Shown here: positions 18,470 to 26,438 of the stretch, piece after piece
Position numbering within the stretch: the first letter of the stretch is position 1
Layout: each line of letters begins with the position of its first letter
Source: Levilinea sp.
Lineage (GTDB): Bacteria > Chloroflexota > Anaerolineae > Anaerolineales > Anaerolineaceae
Length of the DNA stretch: 57,710 bases
Reading direction: 5' to 3'
NCBI GenBank assembly: GCA_029975215.1
Contig: JARKPO010000080.1
Coordinates: 1-57,710, forward strand
Program-made: the position numbers and the translations under genes
The notes under the pieces: generated by a model
What the model was told of the DNA's origin: nothing
The model's input: only the letters and a program-made list of their open reading frames with translations
Databases searched by the model: none

Positions 18470-19465
18470 TTACACCGGAGTCAGCGGCACGTCTTCCACA
18501 AGCCCCTCCCAGGCTGTGCACAGCTGCCGCCAGCTTTGCTGGGCCTGGGCAGCCTCCACCAGCTGAAAGCGCACGCGTCCGCGCCCCGGCGGGCACTGCA
18601 CCAGCAGCGGCAGGCTGGCGCGGGCCACCACCGCAATTTTGGTGTAGCCGCCTGTGGTTTGGCGGTCGGCCAGCAGCACAATCGGCTGTCCATCGCCCGG
18701 CACCTGCACTGCGCCGCGCGCCAACCCTTCTGAGAGCATATCCGCCGCACCCGCGTGCATCAGCTTTGGCCCCGCCAGGCGGTAGCCCATGCGGTCGCTG
18801 GCGGGCAGCACCTGGTAGGCAGAATGAAAGAACAGTTCCAATGCCTGGGGCAAAAAAGCCTCGGCCTGGGGTCCCGCCACGGCCTGCAGCACCGGCTCCA
18901 GGCTGTAGGCTGGGCGCGCATCTTCGGGCAGGCAGTCCCCCGCCCGCTCCCATGCGCTCAGTGAAGGCCGCCCCAACGGCAGAATATCTCCCGCCTGCAG
19001 CGCCCGCCCCTGCATACCCCCGAACCCGCCGCGCAGATAGGTGGATCGCGAGCCCAGCACCGGCGGCACATCCACCCCGCCCGCGAAGGCCAGCACCCCC
19101 CACACCCCTGGGACGTTTTCGTCCGAAAGGGCGGTCAGCCCCACGCGCTGCCCCCGCCGCACGCGCACCGCCATCCACAGCGGAAAGCGCCGCCCCTCCA
19201 CCACCAGGGCAAACCCCGCCCCGCCCGCGGCGGCCAGCGTATCGCGCCCGGCCCGCAGCAGCGGCCCCGCCCCCACACATTCCAGCGCGGCCGCATCCGG
19301 CGGGTTGCCCACCAGCCGGTTGGCCGCCGTCAGGGCAAATTCATCCATCGCCCCGCCCACCGGCACACCAAAACGCTCATGCCCCCAACGCCCCGCATCC
19401 TGCACGGTGGTCAGGGTTCCCGCGTCCAGCACGCCCAGGCCCGCGGCGATCGGTTGAGCAACCAT
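18470..19465 (-). CDS. pxpC: Biotin-dependent carboxyltransferase-family protein, PxpC/KipA-like
   Basis: 331 residues. Opening LDAGTLTTVQDAGRWGHERFGVPVGGAMDEFALTAAN-type sequence (seen as TVQDAGRWGHERFGVP and GGAMDEFALTAANRLV) is the signature of the 5-oxoprolinase C subunit / KipA family; later YLRGGFGGMQGRALQAGD and LADRQTTGGYTKI also fit. In most bacteria PxpC works with PxpA and PxpB to open 5-oxoproline with ATP. Neither partner is in this window, so activity may rest on genes elsewhere or differ. Translated six bases after the thioesterase-like gene with no clear ribosome site, suggesting coupling. Confidence 0.88.
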   Translation of the reverse strand: MVAQPIAAGLGVLDAGTLTTVQDAGRWGHERFGVPVGGAMDEFALTAANRLVGNPPDAAALECVGAGPLLRAGRDTLAAAGGAGFALVVEGRRFPLWMAVRVRRGQRVGLTALSDENVPGVWGVLAFAGGVDVPPVLGSRSTYLRGGFGGMQGRALQAGDILPLGRPSLSAWERAGDCLPEDARPAYSLEPVLQAVAGPQAEAFLPQALELFFHSAYQVLPASDRMGYRLAGPKLMHAGAADMLSEGLARGAVQVPGDGQPIVLLADRQTTGGYTKIAVVARASLPLLVQCPPGRGRVRFQLVEAAQAQQSWRQLCTAWEGLVEDVPLTPV

Positions 19466-19471
19466 ACGGGA

Positions 19472-19879
19472 TTATGCCGCCGGGTTCTGCTGCTGTTTCT
19501 TGGCCAGGCGCTCGTCGAAGCGCGCCTGATCAATGATAAAGCGCTCGTGCTCGCCCTCGGCGATCTTCTCCACGGCGTCCCAGGCTTCCACTTTGAAGCG
19601 CGTGCGGCGGCCGTCCACCTCCAGCAGCTCAGCGCGGAAGCGCACCGCCATGCCCACGGGTGTGGCCGCCAGATGGCGCACATTCACCACCACCCCCACG
19701 CTGCTTTGCCCGGCCTGCAAATGCGGCAGAAGCACCTGATGGGCGGTTCGCTCCAAATAGCCGATCATGCGCGGCGTGCTCAGCACCGCCGGCAGGGTTT
19801 CGCCGCCCGAGGCGCGCGCGGTGTCCGCTTCCTGCACCGTCAGGGTCGTTTCGTGGGTCATTCCAGGTTCAAGGGGCAT
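19472..19879 (-). CDS. Hot-dog fold thioesterase (FlK-like)
   Basis: 135 residues, the usual length of a single hot-dog domain. Landmarks: LSTPRMIGYLERTAHQVLLPHL (the central helix with its Glu), GQSSVGVVVNVRHLAATPVGM (strand pair where FlK-type enzymes have Thr/His catalytic residues) and the WDAVEKIAEGEHERFII end. These match the fluoroacetyl-CoA-type thioesterase family, which cleaves small acyl-CoA thioesters. Precedes pxpC by six bases, so the two are one operon; a metabolic link through acyl-CoA or oxoproline is only a guess. Confidence 0.8.
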   Translation of the reverse strand: MPLEPGMTHETTLTVQEADTARASGGETLPAVLSTPRMIGYLERTAHQVLLPHLQAGQSSVGVVVNVRHLAATPVGMAVRFRAELLEVDGRRTRFKVEAWDAVEKIAEGEHERFIIDQARFDERLAKKQQQNPAA

Positions 19880-19912
19880 GGGATTCCTCCGCAGAGTGTC
19901 AATTTCACAGGA

Positions 19913-20455
19913 TTATATCATCCCCGCCGGACGCAGGCGGCTGTGCACCACCTGATCCACCCACTGCCCCTGGCGCAGCCAGGAGCGGCGCAGAACGCCT
20001 TCCTCCTGAAAACCCAGGCGCAGGGCCATTTTGCGGCTGCGCTCGTTATCCGCCGCGCACAAAATCTCCAGTCGCTCCAGGCCCAGGTCGTCAAAGGCGT
20101 GGGCGATGACCGCCTGCAGGCACTGCGTCACCAAGCCGCGGCCCTGGTACTGCTGCCCCACCCAATAGCCCAGGCTGGCCTTGCGGTCGTTCCAATCCAC
20201 ACCGTGCAGGCTGACGCAGCCCGCCAGCGCTCCCCGCCACCAGATTCCTGCGCGAAAGCCCTGATTGGCCGCCAGGCGGTCTAACCCGGCCTGAATGTAC
20301 TCGCCCACATCCCCCTCGGCAAAAGGCTCCATCAGCCAGGGCAGCTCCAGCCCCAGATGCTCGCGGTTCTCGGTAAAAAACGCGCACAGTTCCGCCGCGT
20401 GGCGCCGTTCGAATAAGCGCATGACAATATCGGGTCCAATTTGATGCGTAAACAC
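19913..20455 (-). CDS. GNAT acetyltransferase, RimJ/RimL type
   Basis: 180 residues starting at GTG with GGAGGAAC upstream. RimL-type layout: E-R-x-x-A-x-E-L, then GCVSLHGVDWNDRKASLGYWVG, the acetyl-CoA loop QQYQGRGLVTQCLQ (Q/R-x-x-G-x-G/A) and a closing NERSRKMALRLGF. Family members N-acetylate ribosomal protein N-termini or, more often, unknown amines. Minus-strand neighbour of a DUF1801 gene 32 bases upstream. Confidence 0.9.
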   Translation of the reverse strand: MFTHQIGPDIVMRLFERRHAAELCAFFTENREHLGLELPWLMEPFAEGDVGEYIQAGLDRLAANQGFRAGIWWRGALAGCVSLHGVDWNDRKASLGYWVGQQYQGRGLVTQCLQAVIAHAFDDLGLERLEILCAADNERSRKMALRLGFQEEGVLRRSWLRQGQWVDQVVHSRLRPAGMI

Positions 20456-20487
20456 AGTTCCTCCATCCTTCCGGTGGGCGATGACCC

Positions 20488-20895
20488 TCAGGGCGCGGGC
20501 GGGCTTTTCTTCTTCGGCTTCGCTTTCAAGGCGGCCTTTTTCAGATTCTCCTGCACGCGAAATTCCACGATCCTGCGGATCAGCTCCAGCGGCAGGGGCT
20601 GATCCAGGGGGAACTGCACCGAGCCTTTGGCGTTTTTGTACCCCGCCAGGGCTTCCTGAAAGGCCTCAACGCCGCTGGGGGTGGGGTACAGGCCGATGTG
20701 GGCCTTGTGGGCGGCAAAATGGATCAAATTCCCGTGCAGGGTAAAGGTGGGCATGCCGTAAGCAATTTTTTCTTCGGCCTGCGGAGCCGCTGCGCGGATG
20801 GTCTGGCGCAGTTCCTGCAAAGCCTGCCGTACCGCCTCTGGAAAAGCGGCGATGTATTCGTCAATCGTGTCAAAACGTGCGGGTGAATTTTCCAT
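20488..20895 (-). CDS. DUF1801 / YdhG-like protein
   Basis: 135 residues with AAAGGGACCC before ATG. The pattern TIDEYIAAFPEAVRQALQELR, then EEKIAYGMPTFTLHGNLIHFAAHKAHIGLYP and PLPLELIRRIVEFRVQEN is the whole DUF1801 domain (YdhG; the Bacillus homologue Fra has been described as an iron chaperone). Lys-rich tail KAKPKKK. Function here unproven. Confidence 0.9.
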   Translation of the reverse strand: MENSPARFDTIDEYIAAFPEAVRQALQELRQTIRAAAPQAEEKIAYGMPTFTLHGNLIHFAAHKAHIGLYPTPSGVEAFQEALAGYKNAKGSVQFPLDQPLPLELIRRIVEFRVQENLKKAALKAKPKKKSPPAP

Positions 20896-21126
20896 GGGTC
20901 CCTTTCCTCAGGGCTGCGCGCCGCGCAGCACGGCCGCGGCCAGCGCCGCCGCCAGAACGGCGTCCATCTGGGTTAAATCGTGAGCGAATGGCCTGTGCAT
21001 GTGCGTATCATAGCATGATTTCTGAGTCTCAGCTCCGCGGCTCGCCAGAAACATGTGAAATTATTGTAAAATGAAGCCAACTCACCCGCCCATCCCTCGC
21101 GGCGGCATCTGGATCGGAGCGACCCC

Positions 21127-21798
21127 ATGCCCATACCCGAAAGCTGGCTTCCCGCGCTGGAAAGCGAAACCACCCAGCCCTACTACCAGCAGCTGTATCA
21201 GTTCATCGGCGAAGAGCGCCGCAAATATAAGGTCTATCCGCCTGGGCCAGATGTGTTTAACGCCCTGCGCTATACGCCCTTCGAGCGCGTGCGCGTGGTC
21301 GTCATCGGCCAGGATCCTTACCATGACGAGAACCAGGCCCACGGATTGTCTTTCTCGGTGCGGCCGGGGGTGCCCATCCCCCCCTCTCTGGGCAACATCT
21401 ACAAAGAACTGCAAGAGGACGTCGGCTTTCGCGTGCCTAACCACGGCTGCCTGATCCCCTGGGCCGAACAGGGGGTGCTGCTGCTCAACGCGGTGCTCAC
21501 CGTGCGCGCCCACCAGGCCAATTCACACCAGGGCAAAGGCTGGGAAACCTTCACGGATGCCGTGCTGCGGGCGGTCAACGCCAAAACCAGCCGGGTGGTG
21601 TTTTTGCTGTGGGGCAGTTACGCCCAGCGTAAAGCCGAAGGCATTGACACCGCCCGCCACACCGTGCTCAAGGCCCCCCACCCCTCGCCGCTGTCCGCCA
21701 ACCGCGGGTTCTTTGGCTGCCGCCACTTTTCCAAAACCAATGCGGCGCTGACCGCCGCCGGACTGCCGCCCATTGACTGGCAGCTGCCCGACCTGTAG
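21127..21798 (+). CDS. ung: Uracil-DNA glycosylase, family 1
   Basis: 223 residues with GGAGCGACCCC before ATG. All family-1 motifs are present: water-activating [19 protein letters not shown] (catalytic Asp in GQDPYH), [35 protein letters not shown] and the Leu-intercalation loop [19 protein letters not shown]. Removes uracil from DNA, from deaminated cytosine or dUMP incorporation. Lone plus-strand gene, facing the DUF4256 gene with nine bases between stops. Confidence 0.98.
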   Translation: MPIPESWLPALESETTQPYYQQLYQFIGEERRKYKVYPPGPDVFNALRYTPFERVRVVVIGQDPYHDENQAHGLSFSVRPGVPIPPSLGNIYKELQEDVGFRVPNHGCLIPWAEQGVLLLNAVLTVRAHQANSHQGKGWETFTDAVLRAVNAKTSRVVFLLWGSYAQRKAEGIDTARHTVLKAPHPSPLSANRGFFGCRHFSKTNAALTAAGLPPIDWQLPDL

Positions 21799-21807
21799 TC
21801 CCCGCTG

Positions 21808-22377
21808 CTAGACCTTCAGCCAGCCGCGGAAGCCGCGCACGCCGTAGTACGAATCCGCGCCGTTGTGATACACAAACACACGCCCATAGCGGCGGTCGCC
21901 GAACAAGGCACCGCCCAGCTTGCGCACCTCCGGCGGGGTCAGCAGCCAGCTGGAGGTTTTGGTATCAAATTCTCCCAGGCTTTGCAGGTGGGCATACTCT
22001 GCCTCGCTGAGCAGGGTAATGCCCAGGCTTTCTGCCATCTCCACAGCGCTGCTTTCCGGTGGGAACTTCTTGCGCCCCTCGCGCGCCGGACGGTCGTAAC
22101 ACAGGTTTCTGCGGCCTGTCGGGGTTTCGGCGCAGCAGTCGAAGAAGAGCACTGCGCCCGTGGCCGCGTCCACGCCCACCACGTCCGGCTCGCCGCCGGT
22201 GATTTCCATGCCGTGCAGCGCGCGCAGCGAATCGGGCTGGGCCTCCAGGCGGGCCTGCACCTGCGCCCAGCTCAGGCCTGGGTGGCGCGCCGGGTGGCGT
22301 TCAAAACGAGTTTTCAAGGTGTGCAGCAGCGCCGCCCGCTGCGCTTCGGACCAGGTTTCTTCAAGGGGAGTGTCCAT
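21808..22377 (-). CDS. DUF4256 family protein
   Basis: 189 residues; start chosen for the AGGA ribosome site before the ATG of the ETWSEAQRAALLHTL segment. The family is strongly conserved: RFERHPARHPGLSWAQVQARLE, MEITGGEPDVVG, FFDCCAETPTGRRNLCYDR, FDTKTSSWLLTPPEVRKLGGALFGDRRYGRVFVYHNGA. No function is known for the family; it is cytosolic and lacks known catalytic motifs. It stands alone. Confidence 0.93.
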   Translation of the reverse strand: MDTPLEETWSEAQRAALLHTLKTRFERHPARHPGLSWAQVQARLEAQPDSLRALHGMEITGGEPDVVGVDAATGAVLFFDCCAETPTGRRNLCYDRPAREGRKKFPPESSAVEMAESLGITLLSEAEYAHLQSLGEFDTKTSSWLLTPPEVRKLGGALFGDRRYGRVFVYHNGADSYYGVRGFRGWLKV

Positions 22378-22498
22378 CGTTTTTTTCCTGAGAGGGTGCC
22401 GACAGGTTAATATCGGATGATTTTTATCTGATTTCAACTGTCTTTATTATACCCACCCCTCGGCACTTTTCAAGGCGCAAACCCATCCAACAACGCCG

Positions 22499-22538
22499 TC
22501 GCGCGTTGCCCAGCATACATGTGCCGAACAACGCGCGA
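22499..22538. repeat. Perfect 10-bp inverted repeat downstream of an MFS gene
   Basis: TCGCGCGTTG and CAACGCGCGA are separated by 20 bases that themselves contain GCA...TGC symmetry. It lies between the DUF4256 start and the MFS stop. No T-run follows on either side, so it is not a typical intrinsic terminator; a protein-binding site or a weak transcript-end hairpin is possible. Confidence 0.4.
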
Positions 22539-22579
22539 TGTTCACTTCACGGAGAGCCGCAATGAGCGGTGCTCGCTAT

Positions 22580-23842
22580 TTACTGACCAGATGCAGCCGA
22601 GACCGCCAAATTTTCTTTGCGCCCGGGCAGGATGATGTGCCGATAGGCAAAGCTGATCGACCAGATCATCAGCAGCGCGGCAAAAACGCCCGGCGCCCAG
22701 CGGCCCAGAGAACCCAACAGAAAACCGCCAACCGACGGCGCAATCACGCGGGTGAGCGCTTCCAGCGAGGAGGCAATCCCCAGGATCCCCCCAACCTCAT
22801 CCCGCCCCACCGACTTGCTGATGCTGCTTTGCAGTACCGTGTTCAGCACGCCGCCGGAAAGCGCCAGGGGCAGCATGACGATCAGCAGCATCCACAACTG
22901 GGAGGTGAAGGCCCAGGCCAGCAGCGCAAAGGTCATCAGCCACAAAGCGTTGAGTATCAGCCAGTTCTCCCGAAAGCGGCGAGTCAGCATCCCAATCAGA
23001 CCGGCCTGGGTAATGACCGAAAGGATGCCAACATACGCCAGCACAAAGCCCGTGGATCGAGAGCTGAGGCCGATGGACTGGGCATACAGGGAAAAAATGG
23101 TTTGGAAGGTAGCAAAGGCCATGCCGTAAAAAAGGCGCACATGCAGCAGCGGGCCAACCTTCGGTCGGTTGAGCGCCTGCAGCAGCGCTTTGAAGGTGAA
23201 CGGTGGGCGCTTTTGCAGGGCGATGGCCGCGCGCTGCTCGGGGCTCAGGCTTTCGGGCAGGAAGAAAAAGATGGCCAGCCAGTTCAGCATGGAAACGCCG
23301 GCAGCCACAAAAGCCGGAACGTTGTATCCCCACTGGCTGAGCGCGCCGCCTGCGGCTGGGCCGATGATGAAGCCAAGCCCAAACGCAGCGCCGATCATAC
23401 CCAGGCCTTTGGCGCGGTTTTGCTCATCGGTCACGTCGCTGATGTATGCCTGAGCCACGGACAGATTACCGCCCGTCAGTCCGTCCAGAATGCGGCTCAC
23501 AAAAAGCACCGCAAGGATGATCCAATTGGCAGCTTGCGGCGCAGTGAACCCCGCGATCCAGCGGCCCAGCGGGGCAGCCAGACCTAACAGCAGAAAACCC
23601 AGGAATGTGCCCGCCACCGAGATCAGCAGCACCGGGCGGCGTCCGATCCGGTCTGAAAGGCGGCCCAGCAGCGGTGCTCCCGCCAGCTGAGCTGCAGCGT
23701 AAGACGCCACCAGTAACCCCACCACCGCGGCGGTCGCGCCGTAGGCTTCGGCGTAATAGGGCAGCAGCGGCAGGATCAGGCTGAAGCCCAGCAGATCAAT
23801 GAAGACGATCAAGAAAATGGTTAGTAAGCGTGAGTTTTTCAT
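22580..23842 (-). CDS. TetA-like MFS drug exporter (DHA1, 12 helices)
   Basis: 420 residues, TAGGAAACC before ATG. LLTIFLIVFIDLLGFSLILPLLPYY is helix 1 of the TetA/DHA1 group; GRLSDRIGRRPVLLIS is motif A; SRILDGLTGGNLSVAQAYISDVT and GLGFIIGPAAGGALSQWG (motif C) follow. A central charged loop (PESLSPEQRAA) separates the halves. Probably a proton-driven drug or metabolite exporter; substrate unknown. The MarR gene next to it faces the same way but has its own terminator. Confidence 0.93.
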   Translation of the reverse strand: MKNSRLLTIFLIVFIDLLGFSLILPLLPYYAEAYGATAAVVGLLVASYAAAQLAGAPLLGRLSDRIGRRPVLLISVAGTFLGFLLLGLAAPLGRWIAGFTAPQAANWIILAVLFVSRILDGLTGGNLSVAQAYISDVTDEQNRAKGLGMIGAAFGLGFIIGPAAGGALSQWGYNVPAFVAAGVSMLNWLAIFFFLPESLSPEQRAAIALQKRPPFTFKALLQALNRPKVGPLLHVRLFYGMAFATFQTIFSLYAQSIGLSSRSTGFVLAYVGILSVITQAGLIGMLTRRFRENWLILNALWLMTFALLAWAFTSQLWMLLIVMLPLALSGGVLNTVLQSSISKSVGRDEVGGILGIASSLEALTRVIAPSVGGFLLGSLGRWAPGVFAALLMIWSISFAYRHIILPGRKENLAVSAASGQ

Positions 23843-23975
23843 CGGTTTCCTATCGAACGCTCAGTAATAGAATGTATTGCGGGTGCTTCCCAGCCTGTTC
23901 AGCGTTTGCATACGCTCTGCGGATGAGCGCGGTCTGACAGGCGAATTCACCAGCCGTCACCACAACCTCTACTCT

Positions 23976-24002
23976 TATACTGCGCTGCGGAAACGTAGTA
24001 TA
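23976..24002. promoter_or_regulatory. Inverted repeat upstream of the TetA-like exporter, possible operator
   Basis: TATACTGCG and CGTAGTATA face each other across nine bases (eight of nine arm positions pair). Additional TATAC copies lie just beyond (near 24010). The spot is 130 bases before the exporter start in a 246-base region with no gene, so regulation by a dimeric repressor or activator is plausible. Confidence 0.35.
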
Positions 24003-24035
24003 GCTTTTGTATAACCTTTGCCGCGGTCAGTGCAT

Positions 24036-24074
24036 AAAAAAACACCCCCTTTCCAGCCGGATCGGGAGTGTTCC
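24036..24074 (-). terminator. Rho-independent terminator of the MarR gene
   Basis: AACACTCCC pairs with GGGGGTGTT on the minus strand (one G-U pair) and is followed by TTTTTTTA, 16 bases after the MarR stop. Confidence 0.75.
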
Positions 24075-24089
24075 AAAAAAGTCTGCTGA

Positions 24090-24521
24090 TTAGCCTTCCA
24101 TTCTTTCCGCCAGCAGCCGGAAGGCCTGCGCCATCTGCTGTCTTTCAGCGCCGGTCAGGCGCGCGCCAAAGCGCGTGATCCATTCGTTGCGGGCGGCGAT
24201 GCTCTCCGCAGCCAGCTGCCGGCCCGGCTCGGTCAGGTGCACGCGCCGCACCCGCCGGTCGGCCGGGTACTCCACGCGCTCCACCCAGCCCTGCCGCACC
24301 ATGCGCTCAATCAACTGGCTGGCCCCCGCTGGGGAAAGATCGAGCACGCGGGTGAAGGCCAGCACCTCACACGGCCCGCGGTAATACAGCTGGTACAGAA
24401 CGTTGATCTGCGCCATGGAGAGGCCCTTCAGATGCATAAAGCTCATCAGGTCCTGGAGCGAAATGCGCATCAGGTGCGCCGTCCCATCCAGCAAGCTTTG
24501 TGAAAAATCTTCCGTTTCCAT
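24090..24521 (-). CDS. MarR-family transcriptional regulator
   Basis: 143 residues from the ATG with GAGAGGGCGGGT upstream; two earlier in-frame ATG codons lack a ribosome site. Winged helix: LSMAQINVLYQLYYRG, LSPAGASQLIERMVRQGWVERVEYPADRRVRRVHLTEPG, with the D-R-R of the wing intact. Helical dimer arms at both ends. Divergent from a short-chain dehydrogenase gene with 108 bases between starts, so it probably controls that gene and itself. Ligand unknown. Confidence 0.92.
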   Translation of the reverse strand: METEDFSQSLLDGTAHLMRISLQDLMSFMHLKGLSMAQINVLYQLYYRGPCEVLAFTRVLDLSPAGASQLIERMVRQGWVERVEYPADRRVRRVHLTEPGRQLAAESIAARNEWITRFGARLTGAERQQMAQAFRLLAERMEG

Positions 24522-24549
24522 ACCCGCCCTCTCCATGCCGAAGCCTGAA

Positions 24550-24578
24550 TTGACAGAAAAACCCAATGGGATTATAGT
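24550..24578 (+). promoter_or_regulatory. Sigma70-type promoter for the SDR gene
   Basis: TTGACA, 17 bases, TATAGT, giving a start of transcription near 24585 and a 45-base leader. Its -10 overlaps a minus-strand TATAAT (24571-24576) that may serve the marR-type gene, so both promoters are close to face to face. Confidence 0.65.
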
Positions 24579-24590
24579 TAACACCAGTGA

Positions 24591-24612
24591 ATAATATACA
24601 CATATGAATTAT
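24591..24612. promoter_or_regulatory. AT-rich imperfect dyad, possible MarR operator
   Basis: ATAAT and ATTAT arms flank 12 bases containing CATATG. The site sits just after the SDR transcription start and upstream of the MarR gene, where a MarR dimer would block both directions. The arms are short, so this is weak evidence. Confidence 0.3.
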
Positions 24613-24629
24613 ATCCAATTGGAGCAAAA

Positions 24630-25481
24630 ATGGGTACTCTGGACGGAAAAATAGCGGTGATTACGGGCAGTACACGCGGGATCGGCCTGGCGATTGCGGA
24701 AGCCTACGCGCGCGAAGGTGCGGCGGTGGTGATTTCCTCCCGCACGCAGGCGGCGGTGGATGCCACCGTCAAGCGACTGCAGGATGCGGGATGCCGGGCA
24801 GCTGGCCTGGCCGTTGATGTCGCCCAGCCGGAGCAAGTGTTGGCGCTGGCTACACTGGCGGTGCAGACCTTTGGCAAGGTGGATATCTGGTTCAACAACG
24901 CCGGGGTCGAGACGGCTTACGGCCCCACCATGAGCTATTCCGCCGAGGATTTTTACAAAGTGGTGCAGACCAATATCCTGGGGGTTTATAACGGGTCGCG
25001 CACTGCCCTCCAGCTGTTCCTGCCCCAGCGCTCCGGCAAACTGATCAACATGGTTGGGAAAGGCTACAAAGGCCCGGCCCCCTACCAAAACGCTTACGGA
25101 TCCTCCAAAGCCTGGGTGCTTTCTTTCACCAAGGCGCTGGCGCAGGAGTATGCCGACAGCGGGGTGGGCATCTTTAATTTCAGCCCCGGCATGGTCATCA
25201 CCGACATGCTCACCCAGTTCGATGTCATCCAGGGGCATGAGCACCGCCTGAAAGCCTTCCCAGCCGTGCTGCGGATTTTGGGCCGCACACCAGATTACCC
25301 GGCCCGCAAGGCCGTTTGGGCGGCCTCATCTGCTACCGACGGCAAAACCGGCCTGTTGGTCAACAGCTTTTCTTACCTCGTGGCGCTGCAGGGCTTGTTT
25401 AAAGAAGTAGGCCGCCTGATCACCCGCCGCCCATCCGATCTTCCCGAAATTCACATGCGCAGCGTGCCGCCGGTGGAATAA
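24630..25481 (+). CDS. Short-chain dehydrogenase/reductase (SDR)
   Basis: 283 residues; TTGGAGC before ATG. Cofactor motif TGSTRGIGLAIAEAY, NNAG at about residue 89 and the catalytic YGSSK at about 154-158 are present. At the usual catalytic Ser position (13 residues before the Tyr) the sequence reads NMVGKGYKG, with no Ser; a related SDR subgroup has N-x-x-G-R/K-G here, so the enzyme may use a different geometry or be weakly active. The residue after the second strand is Ser-Arg (VVISSRT), favouring NADP. A 50-residue C-terminal extension (LVALQGLFKEVGRL...) is unusual. Probably under MarR control. Confidence 0.88.
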   Translation: MGTLDGKIAVITGSTRGIGLAIAEAYAREGAAVVISSRTQAAVDATVKRLQDAGCRAAGLAVDVAQPEQVLALATLAVQTFGKVDIWFNNAGVETAYGPTMSYSAEDFYKVVQTNILGVYNGSRTALQLFLPQRSGKLINMVGKGYKGPAPYQNAYGSSKAWVLSFTKALAQEYADSGVGIFNFSPGMVITDMLTQFDVIQGHEHRLKAFPAVLRILGRTPDYPARKAVWAASSATDGKTGLLVNSFSYLVALQGLFKEVGRLITRRPSDLPEIHMRSVPPVE

Positions 25482-25507
25482 GTTCCCCTCCGGCTCGATT
25501 ATTGGTA

Positions 25508-25543
25508 TAAAAAGCGCCCTCATGAATTGGGGGCGCTTTGATT
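25508..25543. terminator. Bidirectional terminator between the SDR gene and the DUF438 remnant
   Basis: AAAGCGCCC / GGGCGCTTT stem with an 11-base loop. The plus strand runs on into TTTGATTTC and the minus strand into TTTTTATA, so the hairpin can end transcripts from both convergent genes. Confidence 0.8.
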
Positions 25544-25561
25544 TCTGACAGAGGATGGGCG

Positions 25562-25883
25562 TTACTTCAGCTCGTCCAGCAGGCGGCGTTCACCTTCCAG
25601 CCTGCGGATGTCGGTGACATCCTGGGTCACTTCCAGCGTGCCCGGAAATTTACCCTGGGGGCTGCGCACCGCAAAGTAGCGGATATGAATGAAGCGGCTG
25701 CCCTGCTTCGGCCTGGTCTGGATCCAAAATTCAGCCGTGTCGCGCAGCCCGGCGCGGAGGTCTTCCAGAATCGGGTAGATGATATGCACGCTGTCGGGAT
25801 GGTGGCAGCTCATCACATTGCGCCCGATCACGTCCGGCGTGCGCTCAAAGATGCAGCGCGCCCCCTCCACGCCAGAGGTTGTA
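25562..25883 (-). pseudogene. C-terminal remnant of a DUF438/PAS-domain protein
   Basis: About 100 residues match the end of DUF438 proteins: VIGRNVMSCHHPDSVHII, AEFWIQTRPKQG, FIHIRYFAVRSPQGKFPGTLEVTQDVTDIRRLEGERRLL. That is the last PAS fold of a protein that normally has about 400 residues with an N-terminal DUF438 and a hemerythrin-like region. Everything upstream is missing, and the fragment starts inside the end of the GNAT gene in another frame. A deletion that joined the two is the best reading. It might still be translated from an internal ATG. Confidence 0.75.
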
Positions 25884-26417
25884 TCACACCGTGCCGTCGG
25901 AAGGATGACCCTGGGCGGTGAAACCGGGGTGGAAAGTGACCGTCCCCTGGGGATAGTACCCGTCAAACGACAGCGCGAAAAAGACCTCCGGCGGCACGCC
26001 CTCATGCCCCAGCCCGGGGACGTTGATGAAGCCGAACTTGGGGTAATACTCCGGATGCCCCACCAGGCAGCAGCCGCGGGCGTGCAGATCGCGCAGGCGT
26101 GATAGGCCTTCGCGGATCAGGGCCTGGCCCACCCCCTGGCGCTGAAATTCGGGCAGCACCGACACCGGCCCCAGGCCGTACCAGCCCGGCGTGCCGTCCG
26201 AAAGGGTCAGCGGGGAAAAAGCGATGTGTCCGATCAGGCGGCCGTCCAGCTCGGCCACCAGCGAAAGGGTTAGCGCGCCCGCCGCCCGCAGCGCCTCCAC
26301 GATGAACTGCTCGGTGTGGTCGCTGATTTCCAGGGTGTTAAAGGCGGCCTCGGTGACCTCCCCGATGGCCTGGATATCCGCCGGGGTCTCATTGCGCAGG
26401 ATTAGATGATCCAACAT
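25884..26417 (-). CDS. GNAT acetyltransferase, YhbS-like
   Basis: 177 residues; AAGGAAGC before the ATG of the LDHLILRNETPADIQAI segment (an upstream TTG is not needed). HTEQFIVEALRAAGALTLSLVAELDGRLIGHIAFSP, then the acetyl-CoA loop PVSVLPEFQRQGVGQALI and VGHPEYYPKFGF, typical of the YhbS group. The C-terminus GFTAQGHPSDGTV overlaps a DUF438 remnant and may be partly replaced by the deletion junction. Follows the methyltransferase-like gene by 21 bases. Confidence 0.9.
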   Translation of the reverse strand: MLDHLILRNETPADIQAIGEVTEAAFNTLEISDHTEQFIVEALRAAGALTLSLVAELDGRLIGHIAFSPLTLSDGTPGWYGLGPVSVLPEFQRQGVGQALIREGLSRLRDLHARGCCLVGHPEYYPKFGFINVPGLGHEGVPPEVFFALSFDGYYPQGTVTFHPGFTAQGHPSDGTV

Positions 26418-26438
26418 ACTGCTTCCTTTCGTCAAAAA

